Assembly: GCA_028571685.1 (NCBI GenBank) | Contig: CM053143.1 | Location: 153,010,329 to 153,074,328, forward strand | Direction of reading: 5' to 3' | DNA from: Heterohyrax brucei | Taxonomy: Eukaryota; Chordata; Mammalia; Hyracoidea; Procaviidae | Length of the DNA: 64,000 nt | In this document: positions 1-11,566 of the stretch, one piece after another | Layout: each line of letters starts with the position of its first letter | How positions within the stretch are numbered: the stretch's first letter is position 1 | Notes under the pieces: model-generated | Database searches by the model: none | What the model was told of the DNA's origin: nothing | What the model saw: the letters and a program-made list of their open reading frames with translations, nothing else | Made by a program: the position numbers and the translations under genes

Positions 1-621
1 GAGAAAATATTGACATCATCAAGGATGTTTTGCTTGTATCCACAACTGATGGCCAATGAAAGCAGCCAGCCAAGAAATTAAAAGATGCACTACATTGGTT
101 AAATCTGCTGCAAAAAGATCACTTTAAAGTGTTAAAAAGCAAAAGACGTCACTTTAAGGACTAAGGTGTGCCTGATGCAATTCTTGGTGTTTTCAGTAGC
201 TTCATACACATGTGAAAGCTGGACAATGAATAAGGAAGACCAAAGAATTGATGTCTTTGAATTATGATGCTGGTAAAGAATAATGAACATACCATGGATG
301 GCCAAAAGAATGAAGAGATCTGTGTCGGAAGAAGTATAACCAGAATGCTCCTTAAAAGCAAGCATGGTGAGACTTTGTCTCACATACTTGGGACATGTTG
401 TCAGGAAGGACCAGTCCCTAGAGAAGAACATCATGCTTTGTAAAGTAGACTGTCAGCCAAAAAGAGAAAGACCATCAATGAAACAGACTGACAACAGTGG
501 CTGCAATAATGGGCGCAAGTACAACAATGACTAAGAATGGCTCAGGATGGGCAGTGTCCCATTCCGTTGTGCATAGTATTGTTATGAGTCAGAACTGATT
601 CAACAGCATCTAATAAAAACA
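1..621 (+). mobile_element. RTE/BovB-type LINE, 3' end (truncated by window edge)
   Basis: The sequence reads in sense with the 3' part of the RTE copies elsewhere in this window: a segment matching the C-terminal reading region, then the conserved tail with the phrase tcagaactgattcaacagc and an A-rich end near 605-621. The reading frame is broken by small indels and stops, so it is a relic. The 5' part lies outside the window, so the full length is unknown. Confidence 0.85.
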
Positions 622-927
622 ATAGTTCATAACTGTTTATAGAACATTTTCTTACCTATTGTACCATTTAATTTAGTGCCTGGACTGTCATGGACTAAGT
701 CCTAATCCAGAGGTATATTAAAACCTTTCAGAGCATTCCTGACATTCTACTTTCCAGTGAACTTACCTTGTCAAGATACACTTCCTCTTTTCCAAAGCCA
801 AAGGAAATCTAATCATAGCTGATATAGATAAAAAACCATTTTTGGAAAGAAATATCTTTTCATGTATTTTGATGTCTCATTAATTTAGTATTTGGAATCT
901 CAGGATTTTTATACTGTCTGCATATCT
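622..927. other. Intergenic interval, nothing recognised
   Basis: AT-rich sequence between two RTE copies. No coding, RNA or recognisable repeat signature was seen. Confidence 0.5.
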
Positions 928-940
928 ATCTTTCTTACAT
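928..940. repeat. Left target-site duplication of the 941-3228 RTE
   Basis: The 13 bases atctttcttacat are repeated exactly at 3229-3241, flanking both ends of one RTE insertion. Confidence 0.85.
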
Positions 941-3228
941 GTTGTTGTTAGGTGCTGTTGAGTCACTTCCAGTTCACACTGATCCTATGCAACAGAACAA
1001 AATACTGCCTGGTCCTGTAGCACACCCACAATCATTTTTATGCTTAAACCCACCACTGCAGCCACCACTGTGTTGATCCATTTGTTGAGAGTCTTCCTCT
1101 TTTTTGTTGACCCTTCACTCTACTAAGCATAATATCCTTCTCCAGGGACTGATCCCTCCTGACAACATATCTAAAGTATGTGAGATGCAGTCTCACCATC
1201 TTTGCTTCCAAGGAACACTCTGGTTCTAATTCTTCCAGAACAGATCTGTTTGTTCTTTGTGCACCATGGTACATTCAACATTCTTCTGCAACACCACAGT
1301 TCAAAGGCATCAGTTCTTCTTCTGTTTTTATTTTTCATTGTCAGCTTTCACATGCATACAATGTGACTGAAAATACCATGGCTGTGGCAGGCACACCTTA
1401 GTCTTCAAGGTGACATTTACTTTAAAGAGGTCCTTTGCAGCAGATTTTCCCAATGCCACATGTCTTTTTATTTTTTTGATTAGCTGCTTCCATGGGCATT
1501 GATTGTGGATCCAAGTAAAATGAAATCCATGACAACTTCAATCCTTTACGTATGATGATGTTGGTTACTGGTCCAGTTGTGAGGATTTTTGTTTTCTTGA
1601 TGTTGAGGTGCAATCCATACTGAAGACTGTGTTTCAAATCCTCTTCACTTCCAGAAAGCATGGTTGTGTCATCTGCATAATGCAGGTTGTTAATAAGTCT
1701 CTCCCCAATCTTGATGCCTTGTACTTATAATCCAGCCTCTCAGATTTGCTCAGCATACAGACTGAAAAGGTGTGTTGAAATGATACAGCCCTGATGCACA
1801 CCTTTCCTGACATTAAGCCATGCAGTGTCCCCCTGTTCGGTTTGCATGACTGCCTTTTGATCCATGTACAGATTCCTTAAGAGCAGAAACAAGTGTTCTG
1901 CAATTCCTATTCTCCGCAATGTTAGCCATAATTTGTTAGGATCCACACAGGCAAATGCCTTTGCATAGTCAATGAAACACAGGTAAACATCTTTCTGGTA
2001 TTCCCTGCTTTCAACCAAGATCATCTGACATCAGCAATGATATTCCTAGTTTGATGTCCTCTTCTGAATCTGGCTTGAATTTCTGTTAGTGCCCTGTCAA
2101 TATATTGTTGCAGTTGCTTTGGAATGATCTTGAGCAAAATTTTATTTGTGTGTGTTATTAATAACATTGTTCAGTAATTTATGAATTAAGTTGGATCACC
2201 TTTCTTTGGAATAGGTATAAATACAGTTTTCTTCCAGTCAGTTGGCCAGGTAACTGTCCTCCAAATTTCTTGGCATAGACAAGTGAGCACTTTCAGTGCT
2301 GCATTCATTTGTTCAAACATCTCAATTGATATTCCATCAATTCCTAGAACCTTGTTTTTTACCAATGCCTTCGGAGCAACTTCAACTTCTTCCTTTAGTA
2401 CCATTGGTCCCTGATCATGTCCTATCTCTTCAAATGGTTGAATGTCAACCAATTCTTTTTGGTATAATGACTCTGTGTATTCCACCTTCTTTTGATACTA
2501 TCTGAGTTGTTTAATATTTTCCCTTTACAATCCTTCACTATTGCAACTCGAGGCTTGAATTTTTAATTCAGTTGTTTTAGATTGAGAAATGCAGAGCACA
2601 TTCTTCCCTTTTGGATTTCTATTTCTAGCTCTTTGCACATGTCATAATACTTTGTCTTCTTAATCTGCACTTTCAAATCTTCAGTTCTTTTACTTTGTCA
2701 CTCCTTTCTTTTGCTTTAGCTGATCAACATTTGAGAGCAAGTTCAGAGTCTCTTCGGATGTACAATTAGGTCTTTTCTGTCTTTTTAATGACCTCTTACT
2801 TCTTCATGGGTGATGTCTTTAATGTCATTCCACAATTAATCTGGTCTTCTGTCATTGGTGTTCAACACCATCAGCTTCTGAAGTCCAAAACTGACTGAAC
2901 GTGCAATTGGGATGTGTTGACAATTACTGCTTATTGGAATGCAAAAACTGGAAACAAAGAAGAAAGATTCATAGCTGGTAGACATGGCCTTGGTGATAGA
3001 AATGATGCCAGAGATTACATGATAGAATTTTGCAAGACCAATTACTTCTGCAGCACAAGTACCTTTTTTTTCATGAACACACAGAAACCACATACATGGG
3101 CCTTATCAGATGGAATACATAGGAACAAAATCAACTAGAAACGTGGAAAAAGACAATGGAAAAGCTCCATATCAGCAGTCAGAACAAGACTAGGTGATGA
3201 CTGTGGTACAGACCATCAATTGCTCAAA
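941..3228 (-). mobile_element. RTE/BovB-type LINE with 5' inversion
   Basis: From 941 to 2874 the element reads on the minus strand, starting with its 3' tail (gttgttgttaggtgctg). At 2874/2875 the orientation flips and 2875-3228 reads on the plus strand as the endonuclease segment that should lie just upstream in the element. Exact 13-bp duplications flank the whole unit, so this is one insertion whose 5' end was inverted, as expected from twin priming. About 125 bp of element sequence appears to be missing at the inversion point. The reverse transcriptase relic keeps a YADD box (about 1668-1679, minus strand). The frame is broken by stops and indels. Confidence 0.88.
1740..2485 (-). pseudogene. 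RTE reverse transcriptase relic
   Basis: Two open pieces in different frames cover the fingers and palm of the RTE reverse transcriptase. The piece at 2186-2485 contains a GIDGIS-type motif, the WPTDWK motif and the KKGDPT motif. The piece at 1740-2024 contains CFIDYAKAF, which holds the first catalytic aspartate; the next residue block reads ACVDPNKLW where the other copies have DCVDHNK. The frame changes and intervening stop codons mean no intact polymerase could be made. Confidence 0.85.
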
Positions 3229-3241
3229 ATCTTTCTTACAT
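3229..3241. repeat. Right target-site duplication of the 941-3228 RTE
   Basis: Exact copy of the 13 bases at 928-940. Confidence 0.85.
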
Positions 3242-3255
3242 AGTAAGAAGAAATA

Positions 3256-3802
3256 CAAGGACTACCAATTAAGTTCAAGAACTCACCCTAGAAAAAGTGC
3301 TGCAAACCTCATTGCTGAATATCACTACAGTCATTTAAAGTACTTCCTTTGGGAAGCTATGCAATGATGCCAGTGCCTAGTCTACCCTTCAAAGCAATTT
3401 TGGAACTCTTTTCCTGCAATGGTCACCAGAGCTGTTGTCATATTACCCTTGATGTCCTGACTGTCATTAAAATGTCTTCCTGTCAATATTTCCTTTATCT
3501 TTGGGTAAAGAAAAAAGCCACTGGGGGCCAGATCAGGTGAGTAGGGAGAGTGCCCCAATACAATTATTTGTTCACTGGCTAAAAACTCCCTAATAGAGAA
3601 CTATGCAATTAAGTTTGCAAAATTGCCACCTTGCCACTATGCGCAATGGCCATTCCAGAAAGAGTTCCAAAATTGCTTTGAAGGGTGTACTAGGCACTGA
3701 TGTTGGTGCATAGCTTCCCAAATGGAGTATTTCAAAGTTAACCATAGTGATATTCAGCAATGAGTTATGTAGCACTTAGAACAATTAAATTCACTGACTT
3801 GT
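3256..3802. mobile_element. Fold-back mariner remnant
   Basis: The left arm (about 3256-3600) is the 3' part of a mariner element read on the minus strand. The right arm (about 3634-3802) is the same 3' end read on the plus strand. The arms are complementary over roughly 130 bp (3308-3446 against 3634-3765), so the unit is a large imperfect palindrome with two right ends and no left end. Possible TA dinucleotides flank it at 3254-3255 and 3803-3804. It matches the 3' end of the mariner at 55849-57141. No transposase frame survives. Confidence 0.75.
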
Positions 3803-3804
3803 TA

Positions 3805-4041
3805 GATTTTGTATGTGTATCTTAGAATTCAGCACACTGTACAGCTGCTTTCAAGTGTTGAAAGATAACATAGTTCAGGAAAGGGGCCCATTGGAATTCT
3901 GTTCTCCTCAAACCCTCCCTGACTCTAGTTTCTTTTCTTTTTAATTTTCACAGCCTTAGCTGGTATACAGTATTTTGGATTGTAGCTGAAGTAAAAGGTG
4001 TATGCGTTTAGTCAAAGAGGTAATACAACTGATTGTTGTAT
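3805..4041. other. Short unrecognised interval
   Basis: Spacer between the mariner fold-back and the next RTE; no feature recognised. Confidence 0.4.
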
Positions 4042-4225
4042 GCTGTTGTTACCTGCCTTTGAGTTGGTTCCAACTAATAGCAACACTATGCACAACAGAA
4101 GGAAACGCTGCCTGATCCTGTGCTATGCCCACAACTGTTTTTATGTGTAAGTCCACTGTTGCAGTGACTGTATCAATCCATTCTGCTGAGGGTCTTCCTC
4201 TGTTTCACTGACACTCCACTTTACA

Positions 4226-4387
4226 GGGAAACCCTGGAGGTGTAGTGGTTAAGTGCTATGTATGCTAAACAAAAGGTTGGCAGTTCGAATCTGCCAGGCA
4301 CTCCTTGGAAACCATGTGGGGTGGGTCTTCTCTGTCCTATAGTGTTGCTATGAGTCAGAATTGACTTGATGGTAGTGGGTTTTTTTT
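4226..4387 (+). mobile_element. AfroSINE inserted in RTE
   Basis: tRNA-derived head (aaccctggaggtgtagtggt, with the B-box-like ggttggcagttcgaatc) followed by the body and the tail ending gacttgatggtagtgggttt plus a T-rich run. The 8 bases actttaca occur on both sides, and the RTE reading resumes across the insertion. The SINE is therefore younger than this RTE copy. Confidence 0.9.
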
Positions 4388-5174
4388 CCTACTTTACAAA
4401 GCATGATGTTCTTCTGCAGGGATTGACTCTCCTGACAACATGTCCAAAGTACATAAGACATAGTCTCACCATCCTTGCTTCTAAGGAGTACTCTGGTTGT
4501 ACTTTTTCCAGAACAGACCTGTTTGTTCTTTGGGCAGTCCACAGTATATTCAATATTTTTCTCCAGCATCACAATTCAAAGGCATCAGTTCTTTTCTCTT
4601 CCTTATTCATTGTCCAGCTTTCACATGCATATGATGCAACTGAAAATACTGTGGCTTGGGTCAGGCTTGGGTCAGGCATACCTTAGTCTTTAAAGTGACA
4701 TCTTTACTTTTCAACACTTTTTTTTGTTTTTGCAGCAGGTTTTCCCAATGCAATGAGTCTTTTGATTTCTTGACTGCTGCTTCCATGGACGTTGATTGTG
4801 GAATCAAGTAAAATGAAATCCTTGACAATCTCAATCTTTTTTCCATTTATCATGATGTTGTTTATCGGTCCAGCTGTAAGGATTTTTGTTTCCTTGATAC
4901 TGAGGTAGAAGCGGCACTGAAAGCTGTGATCTTTGATCATTATAAGTGTTTCAAATCCTCATAGCTTTCAGCAAGCAAGGTTGTGTCATCTGCATAACAC
5001 AGGTTGTTAATGACTTTTCCTCCAATCCTGATGCCTCGTTCTTCTCCGTATCATCCAGTTTCAAGGATCGTTTGCTCAGCATACAGATTCAAAAGATATG
5101 GTGAAAGGCTACAATGCTGACACACACATTTCCTGCCTTTAAACCTTGCAATATCCCCTTATTCTGTATGTATG

Positions 5175-5698
5175 TGTTTTAGTCAGCTAGGGCTGCTCTA
5201 ACAGAAATACCACAGAGTGGATGGCTTTAACAAAGGAAAGTTTATTCTTACACAGTCCAGTAGGCTACAAGTCCAAACTTAGGATGTCTACTCCAGGGGA
5301 AGGTTTTCCCCCTTGTCGGCTCTGGAGGAAAGTCCAGTATTGTGTCAGTCTTTGTCCAGGGAGCGTCCTGGCACAGGAACCTCAGGTCTGAAGGATACGT
5401 CTTCTCCTGGTGCTGTTTGCATGATGGTGTGAGGTTCCCAATTCTCAGCCTGTTTCTCTGTCCTTTTATCTCTTGCAGTATGAAAGGATTAAGGCTGGGG
5501 CAAGCCATACTCCAGGGCAACTCCCCTTACAGAGGAGCAGGGAGGTGATCTTATAAAGGGATTTATAGTCCCACCCTAATCCTTTAACATACAGCATAGA
5601 AAAATCATAAAATGGAGGACAGTGACAAGATACCGGGAATCATGGCCCAGCCACACGGCTACACATATTTTTGGGGGGACACACTTCAATCCATGACA
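5175..5698 (-). mobile_element. Solo MaLR-like LTR inserted in RTE
   Basis: The plus-strand reading starts tgttttagtcagctagggct and ends at ccatgaca, so the LTR runs TG...CA on the minus strand. It is flanked by gtatg and gcatg, a 5-bp duplication with one difference, and the RTE is interrupted exactly here. The element has the length and organisation of the LTRs at 11066, 25519, 38532 and 52562. No internal retroviral sequence is attached. Assignment to ERVL-MaLR is by resemblance to MLT/MST LTRs. Confidence 0.8.
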
Positions 5699-7113
5699 GC
5701 ATGACTGCCTCTTAATTCATGTACACACTCCTCACGAGCACAATTAAGTGTTCTTGAATTCCCATTCTCTGTAATGTTAACCATAATTTGTTATGATGCA
5801 CACAGTCAAATGCCTTTACAAAGTCAATAAAACATAGGTAAACATTTTTCTTAAGTTCTTTGCTGTCAGCCAAGATCCATCTGATATTGGCAATGATATC
5901 CCTGGTTCCCCATCCTCTTTTGAATCCAGTTTGAATTTCTGGCAGTTCCCTATCAATAGAGTGCTACAGTTGTTTTAAATGATCTTTGGCAAGATTTTAC
6001 TTGCATGTGATATTAACTATATTATTCAATAATTTCTGTACCCAATTGGATCACCTTTCTTGGGAACAGGCATAAATAGGGATTCCTTGCAGCTGGTTGG
6101 CCAGGTAGGTGTCTTCCAAATTTCTTGGCATACACGAGTGAGCACTTCCAGGACTGCAATTGTTTGTTGAAACATCTCAACTGATACTCCAGCAATACTT
6201 GCAGCCTTATTTTTTGTCAGTGTATTCAATGCAGCTTTGACTTCTTCCTCCAGTACCATCAGCTCCTGATCATATGCTACCTCTTAAAATGGCTGAAAGT
6301 CAAACAATTCTTTTTGATATAATGACTGTGTATTCCTGCCATCTTCTTTTGATGCTTATTGAATCATTTAATATTTTCCCTCTAGAATCCTTCACTATTG
6401 AAATTTGAGGCTTGAATGTTTTCTACAGTTCTTTCAGCTTGAGAAATACAGAGCATGTTCTTCCCCTTTAGTTGTCCAGATCTTTGCACGTCATTATAAT
6501 ACTTGTCTTCTCAAGCTACCCTTTGAAATCCTCTGAGTTCTTTTACTTCATCATTTCTTCATTTCGCTTTAGCTATTTGGTGTTCAAGAGCAAGTTTCAG
6601 AGTCTCTTCTGACATCCAATTTAGTCTTTTCTTTCTTTCCTGTCTTTTAAATGACCTCTTGCTTTCTTCATGTATGATGTCTTTGATGTCATGCTGCAAT
6701 TCATCTGGTCTTCCGTCATTAGTTTTCAATGCATCAGATCTATTTTTTAGATGGTCCTAAACTCAGGTGGGATATACTGAAGGTTGTACTTTGACTTTCA
6801 CGGACTCGTTCCAATTTTCATTTGTTTCAATTTGAACTTGCATATAAGCAATTGATGGTCTGTTTAGCAGTCACCACCTGCTCTTGTTCTGACAATATTG
6901 AATGTTTCCATCTATTTTTCCATAGATATTGTCGATGTGATTCCTGTATATTTCATCTAGTGAGGTCCTGGTGCATAGTTGCTGTTTACATTGGTGAAAA
7001 AAGGTATGTGCCATGATAAAGTTGTTGGTCTTGCAAGATTCTATCATGTAATCTCTGGAATCATTTCTATTACCAAGGCTGTATTTTCCAACTACTGATC
7101 CTTCTTTTTTGAC

Positions 7114-7614
7114 AGGAGTGGGTAAAGGGGCACTTCATGTGCTCCTATAAAGCAAGGGGCTCCTTCAAGATTCACAATTTTAAATATCCTAATAGGAGTC
7201 AGTGATGTACTTTAAACTTTTGGAGAAAAAGTAACAAATCTGTGAAAGTTTAGGTGGCAATTGGGGAATAAAAATGGGCATAACTCAATGAATGCCAGAA
7301 TTCAATAATTTCTAATTATACTTGTTTTATTCCTGTGTATGTTTAATGTGTTCCAGAGGATAAAAATTAAAAATACTTCTAAATGAAGTAATCTTGAAGG
7401 GCAGATGGCAACCATACTGAAGCTTCATATCTGTTTCTCCATCCATACTTACCAAGCATGATCCCCAATGTCAGAGAAGAAAGCTCTCATTAGGTGTCCT
7501 CATCTTTAATTTCTTTACAGAAAAGCTTAAAAATAACTAATTATTAACTTTATTTTATTACTTAAAAAAATACTATTTCTACCAGCAGTGCTAACAGTCA
7601 AGTATTAGATGCTG
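7114..7614. other. Intergenic AT-rich interval
   Basis: No gene or recognisable repeat was seen between the RTE ending near 7113 and the RTE starting near 7615. Confidence 0.5.
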
Positions 7615-8804
7615 TTATTGTTGTTAGGTGGTGTTGAGTCAGTTCTGACTCATAGTGACCCTATGTACCACTGAAACACTGCCTAGGCCTACATCATCCT
7701 CACAATTTTTGTCATGCTTGTTGCAGCCTTTTGTCCCCTTGTTGCAGCCACTGTGTCAATCTATCTTGTTGAGGGTGTCCTCTTTTCTGCTGACCCTCTA
7801 CTTTGCCAAGTATGATGTTCTTCTCCAGGGACTGATCCTTCCTGATGCCACATTCAAAGTATGGGAGATACAGTCTTACCATCCTTGCCTCTAAGGTGCA
7901 TCCTGGTTGTACTTTATCTGAGATGATTTGTTTATTCTCTTAGCAGTCCATGGTATATTCAATATTCTTCCCCAACACAATTCAAAGGCATCAATTCTTC
8001 TTCAATTTTCCTTATTCATCCTCCGGCCTTCACATGCATATGAGGTTACTGAAAACACAGTGATTTGGGTCAGATACATCTAAGTCTTCAAGGTAACATG
8101 TTAGTTTTTCAGTACTTTAGAGTGGCCTTTTGCAGCAGATTTGCCCAGTGCAATGCCTCTTTTGATTTCTTCACTGATGCTCCCATGGGTGTTGATCAGT
8201 GACATAAGTAAGATGAAATCCTTGAGAGCTGCAGTCTTTTCCTATTTACCATGATGTTGTTTGTTTTAGTTGTGAGGATTTTTGTTTTCTTTATATTGAG
8301 GTGTAATCCATACTGAAGGCTGTGGTGTTTGATCAGCAAGCAGGCTGTGTCATTTGCATACTGCAGGTTGTTAATAAGTCTTCCTCCAATCTTGATGCCC
8401 TATTCTTCCTCATAGAGTCCACTGTCTTATTTGCTCAGCATACAGACTGAATACAGTGAAAGTATACAACCCTGACGCACACTATTCCTGACTTCAAACC
8501 ATGTAGTATCCCCCTTGTTCTCTTGGAAGGACTACCTCCTGATCTATGTACAGGTCCCTCATGAGCACAATTAAGTGTTCTAGAATTCCCATTCTTTGAA
8601 ATGTTATCAATAATTTGTTATGATCGACAAAACTGAATGCCTTAGCATAGTAAATAAAACACTGGTTAATATTTTTTTGGTATTCTCTGTTTTCTGCCAT
8701 GATCCATTTGACATTAGCAGTGATATCCCTTGTTCCATGTCCTCTTCTGCATCTTCCTGAATTTCCAGGATTTTCCTGTCAATATACTGCTGCAGCTACT
8801 TCTG
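7615..8804 (-). mobile_element. RTE/BovB-type LINE, 3' half (split by L1)
   Basis: Minus-strand RTE from its 3' tail (near 7615) up to the reverse transcriptase region. It stops at ctgcagctacttctg, and the missing upstream portion resumes at 12971 with the same bases. The two halves are one ancestral insertion separated by the L1 at 8805-12970. The relic frame at 8494-8700 still shows the INQCFIYYAKAF block, where the expected aspartate is replaced by tyrosine. Confidence 0.87.
8790..8804. repeat. Target-site duplication (left) of the L1
   Basis: ctgcagctacttctg here and ctgcagctacttttg at 12971-12985, 14 of 15 identical, flank the L1. Confidence 0.85.
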
Positions 8805-11065
8805 TTTCTCACATTCTTTTTTTTATTAAGCAAAAGTATACAATTCAAAGCAAATTTGAATGCCCACCTATCTGTAACCCCATCTGCTCTCCACATCCTG
8901 CAACAGTACACTCCCTTGTATTCTTCTAGTATCCTCTTAATGAACACCTGCCCCTCATCTCCACCCTCTCCTCTCCCATCTAGGAAGAAACCAGGACAGC
9001 CTTCTATAAATGTATAAAACCATGAAGTATGCATACCACACACTCACATTGTGTCCCTAAGTCCAGTCTACTCTTGTCTGAAGAGTTGACCTCAATACTG
9101 GCTTCAGGTTTGGGCCTGCAAATCTAGGGGCCCTGCTCCCAAGAGACCCTCCAGGCTGTGGGACCATGAGTTCTGACCTTTTAGTAGAGTTCTTGAACTG
9201 CATACTCCTTTATCTCATGTTACATCAGGGACTCTACATTGTGTCCCCCATCGCAGCTGTCTTTGGTGGTGGCTGGGCAGCATCTGGTTCTTCTGGTCTC
9301 ATGCTCATGTAGTCTCCCATTCATATGGGTTCTTCTGTCTCCTGGGCTCATTTTCACTCGTGTCTTTGATGTTCTCAGTCATCATCTGTTCCAGATGGAC
9401 TGTGACCAACTGTTGTTCCTCAGATGGCAGCTAGCTAGCTTTTAAGACCCCAGATGCCACTCACCAACACGGGGTGTAGAAGACTCTGTTAGCAAAAGAC
9501 TAGTATGCCAATTGACACGTGATGTCCCCTGAAAACATAGTCCCCAAGATTCCTGTCCCTGCTACTCCATCCTTTGAAACGGTGGGTTGAGTTTAGAAAA
9601 TCTTTTAGTTTATGGTGTAGTCCAATTATGCTGATCTGCCCTCTACTGCATGCTGTCACTCCCTTCACCTAACTGAATTCCAGTTGACTATGTAACCTAT
9701 GAACAACACTCTCCTTCCCTCCCTACCCTTGTAGCCATCAAAGTCTTTTCTTGTATACAAGTCCATTTTTAAGTCCTTTTAGCAGAAATCTCACACAATA
9801 CTTGCCCTTTCGCAGCTTGCTGATTTCACTCAGCCTAATGTCTTCTAGTTGAAACCAGGTTATGAGATGCTTCCTAAAATCATCATTATTCTTTATCATT
9901 GCATAGTGTTCCATTATGTATATGTATCATAGTTTGTTTATCCATTCATCTGTTGATGGGCACCTAGGTCGATTCCATCTTTTTGCTACTGTGGACAGTG
10001 TTGAAATAAATATTTGAGTGCATGTATCTGTTCATGTGACAACCTTTATTTCTGTAGGATATGTTCCAAGCAGTGGGAGAGCTGGATCATATGGTATTTG
10101 TATTTCTAGCTTTTTAAAAAAGTGCCAAATTGCTTTCCAAAGAAGTTGTACCATTTTGTGATGGTAGTGAATTTCCCACCAGTAGTTCAGGAGAGTTCCA
10201 GTTTCTCCACAGCCTCTCCAGCATGTGTTTTGTGTTTTATTATTATTATTATTTTTTGTACTATTACCAACCTCATTGGGGTGAGATGGTATCCCATTAT
10301 AGTTTTGATTTGGATTTCTCTAATACCTAATGATCATTTTACTATGTGTCTTTTGGCTACTTGCATGTTTTCTTTGGTGAAGTGTCTGTCTCCTTTGCCC
10401 ATTATTTAATTGGGTTATTTACCTTGATATTTTACAGTATCTTATAGATAATGGAAATCAGATGTTGATCTGACATGTAGTTGCCAAATATTTTTTCCCA
10501 TTCTGTAGCTAGTCTTTTAACTCTCTTCATAAAGCCTTTGGATGAGCATAAGCTTTTGACTTTTAGTAGTTCTCATTTTATCTATTTTCTGTTGTTCATG
10601 CTTTGTCAGATTTTGAGGTCTGTCTAAGCCATGTATTAGAACTCCTATTGTTGTCCCTATTCTTTCTTGCATGATCTTTATCATTTCATGTTTGATATTT
10701 AGGTCTTTGATACATTTTGAGTTAGTTTTTATGTAAGGTGAGATATGGATCTTGCTTCAGTTATTTACAGATGGATATCCAATTTTGCCACCACCATTTG
10801 TTAAAAAGACTGTTTTTACCCCAGTTTACAATCTTTGGGCCTTTGTTGAATATAAACTGTTCATAGAAGGATGGTGGTATTTCTAGGGTCTTGATTCTGT
10901 TCCATTGGTTTGCATGTCTCTTTTTGTACCAGTACTAGGCTATTCTGACTACCATGGCAGTGTAGCACATTCTAAGGTTGGGTAGTGTTAAGCCTCCTGC
11001 TGTGTTCATCTTCTTCAGTAGTGCTTTACTTATCTGGAGTTTCTTCCCTTTCCAAACAAAGTTGG

Positions 11066-11566
11066 TGTCATGGTTTGAATTGTGTCCCCCCCAAAATGTG
11101 TGCAGCCATGTGGCTGGGATATGGTTCCCAGTATCTTGGAAATGTCCTCCATTGTGTGGTTTTGCTAACCTGTATGTTAAAGGATTAGGGTGGGGCTGTG
11201 AATTCCTGCTATGGGGGAAGTTTCCCTGGAGTATGGCTGGCCCCACCCTTCATGCTTTTAGCTTGCAAGGAATAAAAGGAAAAAGAACCACGGACAATTT
11301 GAGAACCTCGCTACCATCAAGCAAGCAGCACCGGGAGCAGAGCGCGTCGTTCAGACCAGAGGTTCTTGTGTTAGGACACTCCCTGGACAATGACTGATGC
11401 AATACCGGACTTTCCTCCAGAGCCGTCAAGGGGAAAGTCTTTCCCTGGAGCGGACACCCTGAATATGGACTTGCAACCTACCGGACTGTGTAAGAATAAA
11501 TCTTTCTTTGTTAAAGCCATCCACTCTGTGGTATTTCTGTTAGAGCAGCCCTAGCTGACTAAAACA
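11066..11566 (+). mobile_element. Solo MaLR-like LTR inserted in L1
   Basis: A 501-bp unit starting tgtcatggtttgaattgtgt and ending ctgactaaaaca, with the exact 5-bp duplication gttgg at 11061-11065 and 11567-11571. A polyadenylation signal aataaa lies at 11495-11500. It interrupts the L1 ORF2 and is therefore younger than the L1. No internal sequence follows, so it is a solo LTR left by recombination. Resemblance to MLT/MST LTRs suggests ERVL-MaLR. Confidence 0.87.
11495..11500 (+). terminator. Polyadenylation signal within solo LTR
   Basis: aataaa about 70 bp before the LTR end, in the expected position for the R-region polyadenylation site of a MaLR-type LTR. Whether it is used is unknown. 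Confidence 0.55.

Larger units (their letters stand above)
4042..7113 (-). mobile_element. RTE/BovB-type LINE, 5'-truncated, with SINE and LTR inserted
   Basis: A minus-strand RTE begins with the 3' tail near 4042 and runs through the C-terminal region, the reverse transcriptase (KKGDP motif in the 6026-6259 open piece) and into the endonuclease region near 6780-7113, where it is truncated. Removing the AfroSINE (4226-4387) and the LTR (5175-5698) leaves about 2.4 kb. Stops and frameshifts are frequent. No clear flanking duplication was found. Confidence 0.85.

Noticed and set aside
4226-4387. Possible functional tRNA gene in AfroSINE heads
   Set aside because: Only the promoter-like A/B-box resemblance is kept; the heads do not fold into a complete tRNA and occur with SINE bodies.
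10978-11397. 139-codon plus-strand open frame
   Set aside because: It spans the border between L1 and the inserted solo LTR, so it cannot be an ancestral gene.
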